A stretch of DNA of 8,234 nt from Tannerella sp. (GTDB taxonomy: Bacteria; Bacteroidota; Bacteroidia; Bacteroidales; Tannerellaceae). The notes beneath the pieces were generated by a model that was not told the DNA's origin, did no database searches, and saw only the letters and a list, made by a program, of their open reading frames with translations. Position 1 is the stretch's first letter. Every line of letters begins with the position of its first letter. The position numbers were made by a program, and so were the translations under genes. Shown here piece by piece: positions 8,039 to 8,234 of the stretch. The stretch is taken from assembly GCA_031260095.1 (NCBI GenBank), contig JAIRKN010000075.1, forward strand, positions 1 through 8,234, read 5' to 3'.

Positions 8039-8131
8039 CAGGTACCCATCATTGCGGAGCGTAGCGACGTGGCAATCCAGTGGCTTCGTGCACCTGGATT
8101 GCTTCACTTCGTTCGCAATGACGGGTACCTG
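8039..8131. repeat. 93-bp palindromic interspersed-type element
   Basis: A long imperfect inverted repeat. The left arm is 8039-8080 (42 nt), starting CAGGTACCC and ending GCAATCCAG. The right arm is 8094-8131 (38 nt), the reverse complement of a sequence with the same two ends. Between them is a 13-nt loop. The arms match almost throughout, apart from one substitution near the tip and a diverged, 4-nt-longer middle in the left arm. Translated, it gives the VIANEVKQS / VATLRNDG type peptides commonly mis-annotated from dispersed bacterial palindromes (the '[12 protein letters not shown]' kind). It has no coding capacity and no obvious target duplication. It is probably a non-autonomous REP- or MITE-like repeat, able to fold as a long hairpin in DNA or RNA and so also a possible transcript-end structure. 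Confidence 0.8.
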
Positions 8132-8137
8132 CCCCGT

Positions 8138-8234
8138 CCGAACTTCGGAGAGAAAAACTTCACTATGCATTTTTTTCGCCCGAACTTCGGAAAGAAAAAC
8201 TTCACTATGCAATTTTTCCGCCCGAACTTCGGAG
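8138..8234. repeat. 42-bp tandem repeat, at least 2.3 copies, running off the right edge
   Basis: Copies begin at 8138, 8180 and 8222, exactly 42 bp apart; the last is cut by the window end. The two full copies differ at three positions, one near base 13 of the unit and two in the T-rich tail. Each unit starts with the palindrome CCGAACTTCGG, followed by an A-rich stretch, a second AACTTC and a T-run. The period is a multiple of three, so a minus-strand frame repeats MHSEVFLSEVRAKK, but that frame runs into the palindrome and the esterase relic and is unlikely to be a real protein. There are no distinct spacers, so it is a minisatellite-like array and not CRISPR. Confidence 0.8.

Noticed and set aside
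7816..8052. A 78-residue minus-strand frame that could be called a small intact gene.
   Set aside because: Its last ~45 residues match an esterase C-terminus, but its first part is the wrong frame of the esterase N-terminus and starts inside the palindrome. It is part of the pseudogene.
7994..8212. A 72-residue minus-strand frame with the repeated peptide MHSEVFLSEVRAKK.
   Set aside because: It runs through the 42-bp repeats, the 93-bp palindrome and the start of the esterase relic. It reflects repeat periodicity, not a conserved protein.
8138..8234. CRISPR array.
   Set aside because: Units repeat over their whole 42 bp with only three differences and there are no unique spacers or cas genes.

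Overview
The window looks like chromosomal DNA of a member of the Bacteroidota, most likely the order Bacteroidales. Three things point there: promoters of the TTTG-N19-TAnnTTTG type, no convincing Shine-Dalgarno sequences before the starts, and the gene families present (an SbsA-type Ig-like envelope lipoprotein, DUF3108 and DUF2851). I cannot name the genus.

Layout. At 1-1415 (minus) is an almost complete NhaC-family Na+/H+ antiporter whose C-terminal tip lies beyond the left edge. A short A/T-rich divergent promoter region (1416-1502) separates it from a plus-strand pair: cysS (cysteinyl-tRNA synthetase, 1503-2963) and, 7 bp later, a PaaI-like hotdog-fold thioesterase (2971-3378). These converge, over a 30 bp gap, on a minus-strand run of three genes read right to left: a DUF2851 protein (6366-7694), a 672-residue lipoprotein with Ig-like domains (4301-6319) and a DUF3108 protein (3409-4242). 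The first two each have a well-formed Bacteroidetes promoter. The third has none visible and is probably cotranscribed with the lipoprotein gene.

The right end (7816-8234) is different in kind. It holds the relic of an alpha/beta-hydrolase esterase gene (glucuronoyl/acetylxylan esterase-like). Only the start of the mature protein and the last ~45 residues remain, apparently joined by a deletion at a 9-bp microhomology, and a separate 4-bp loss has shifted the frame. A 93-bp palindromic dispersed-type element abuts the relic directly, and beyond it a 42-bp tandem repeat runs off the window. This is a decayed, repeat-rich stretch.

Functionally, most of the window is housekeeping and envelope: ion homeostasis, tRNA charging, a small thioesterase and two exported proteins. 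The least understood intact gene is the DUF2851 protein, which carries a nuclease-like motif set plus four cysteines. I see no CRISPR array, defence system, integrase, transposase, tRNA or rRNA. The items most worth a second look are the esterase relic, the palindrome, the tandem repeat and the DUF2851 motifs.
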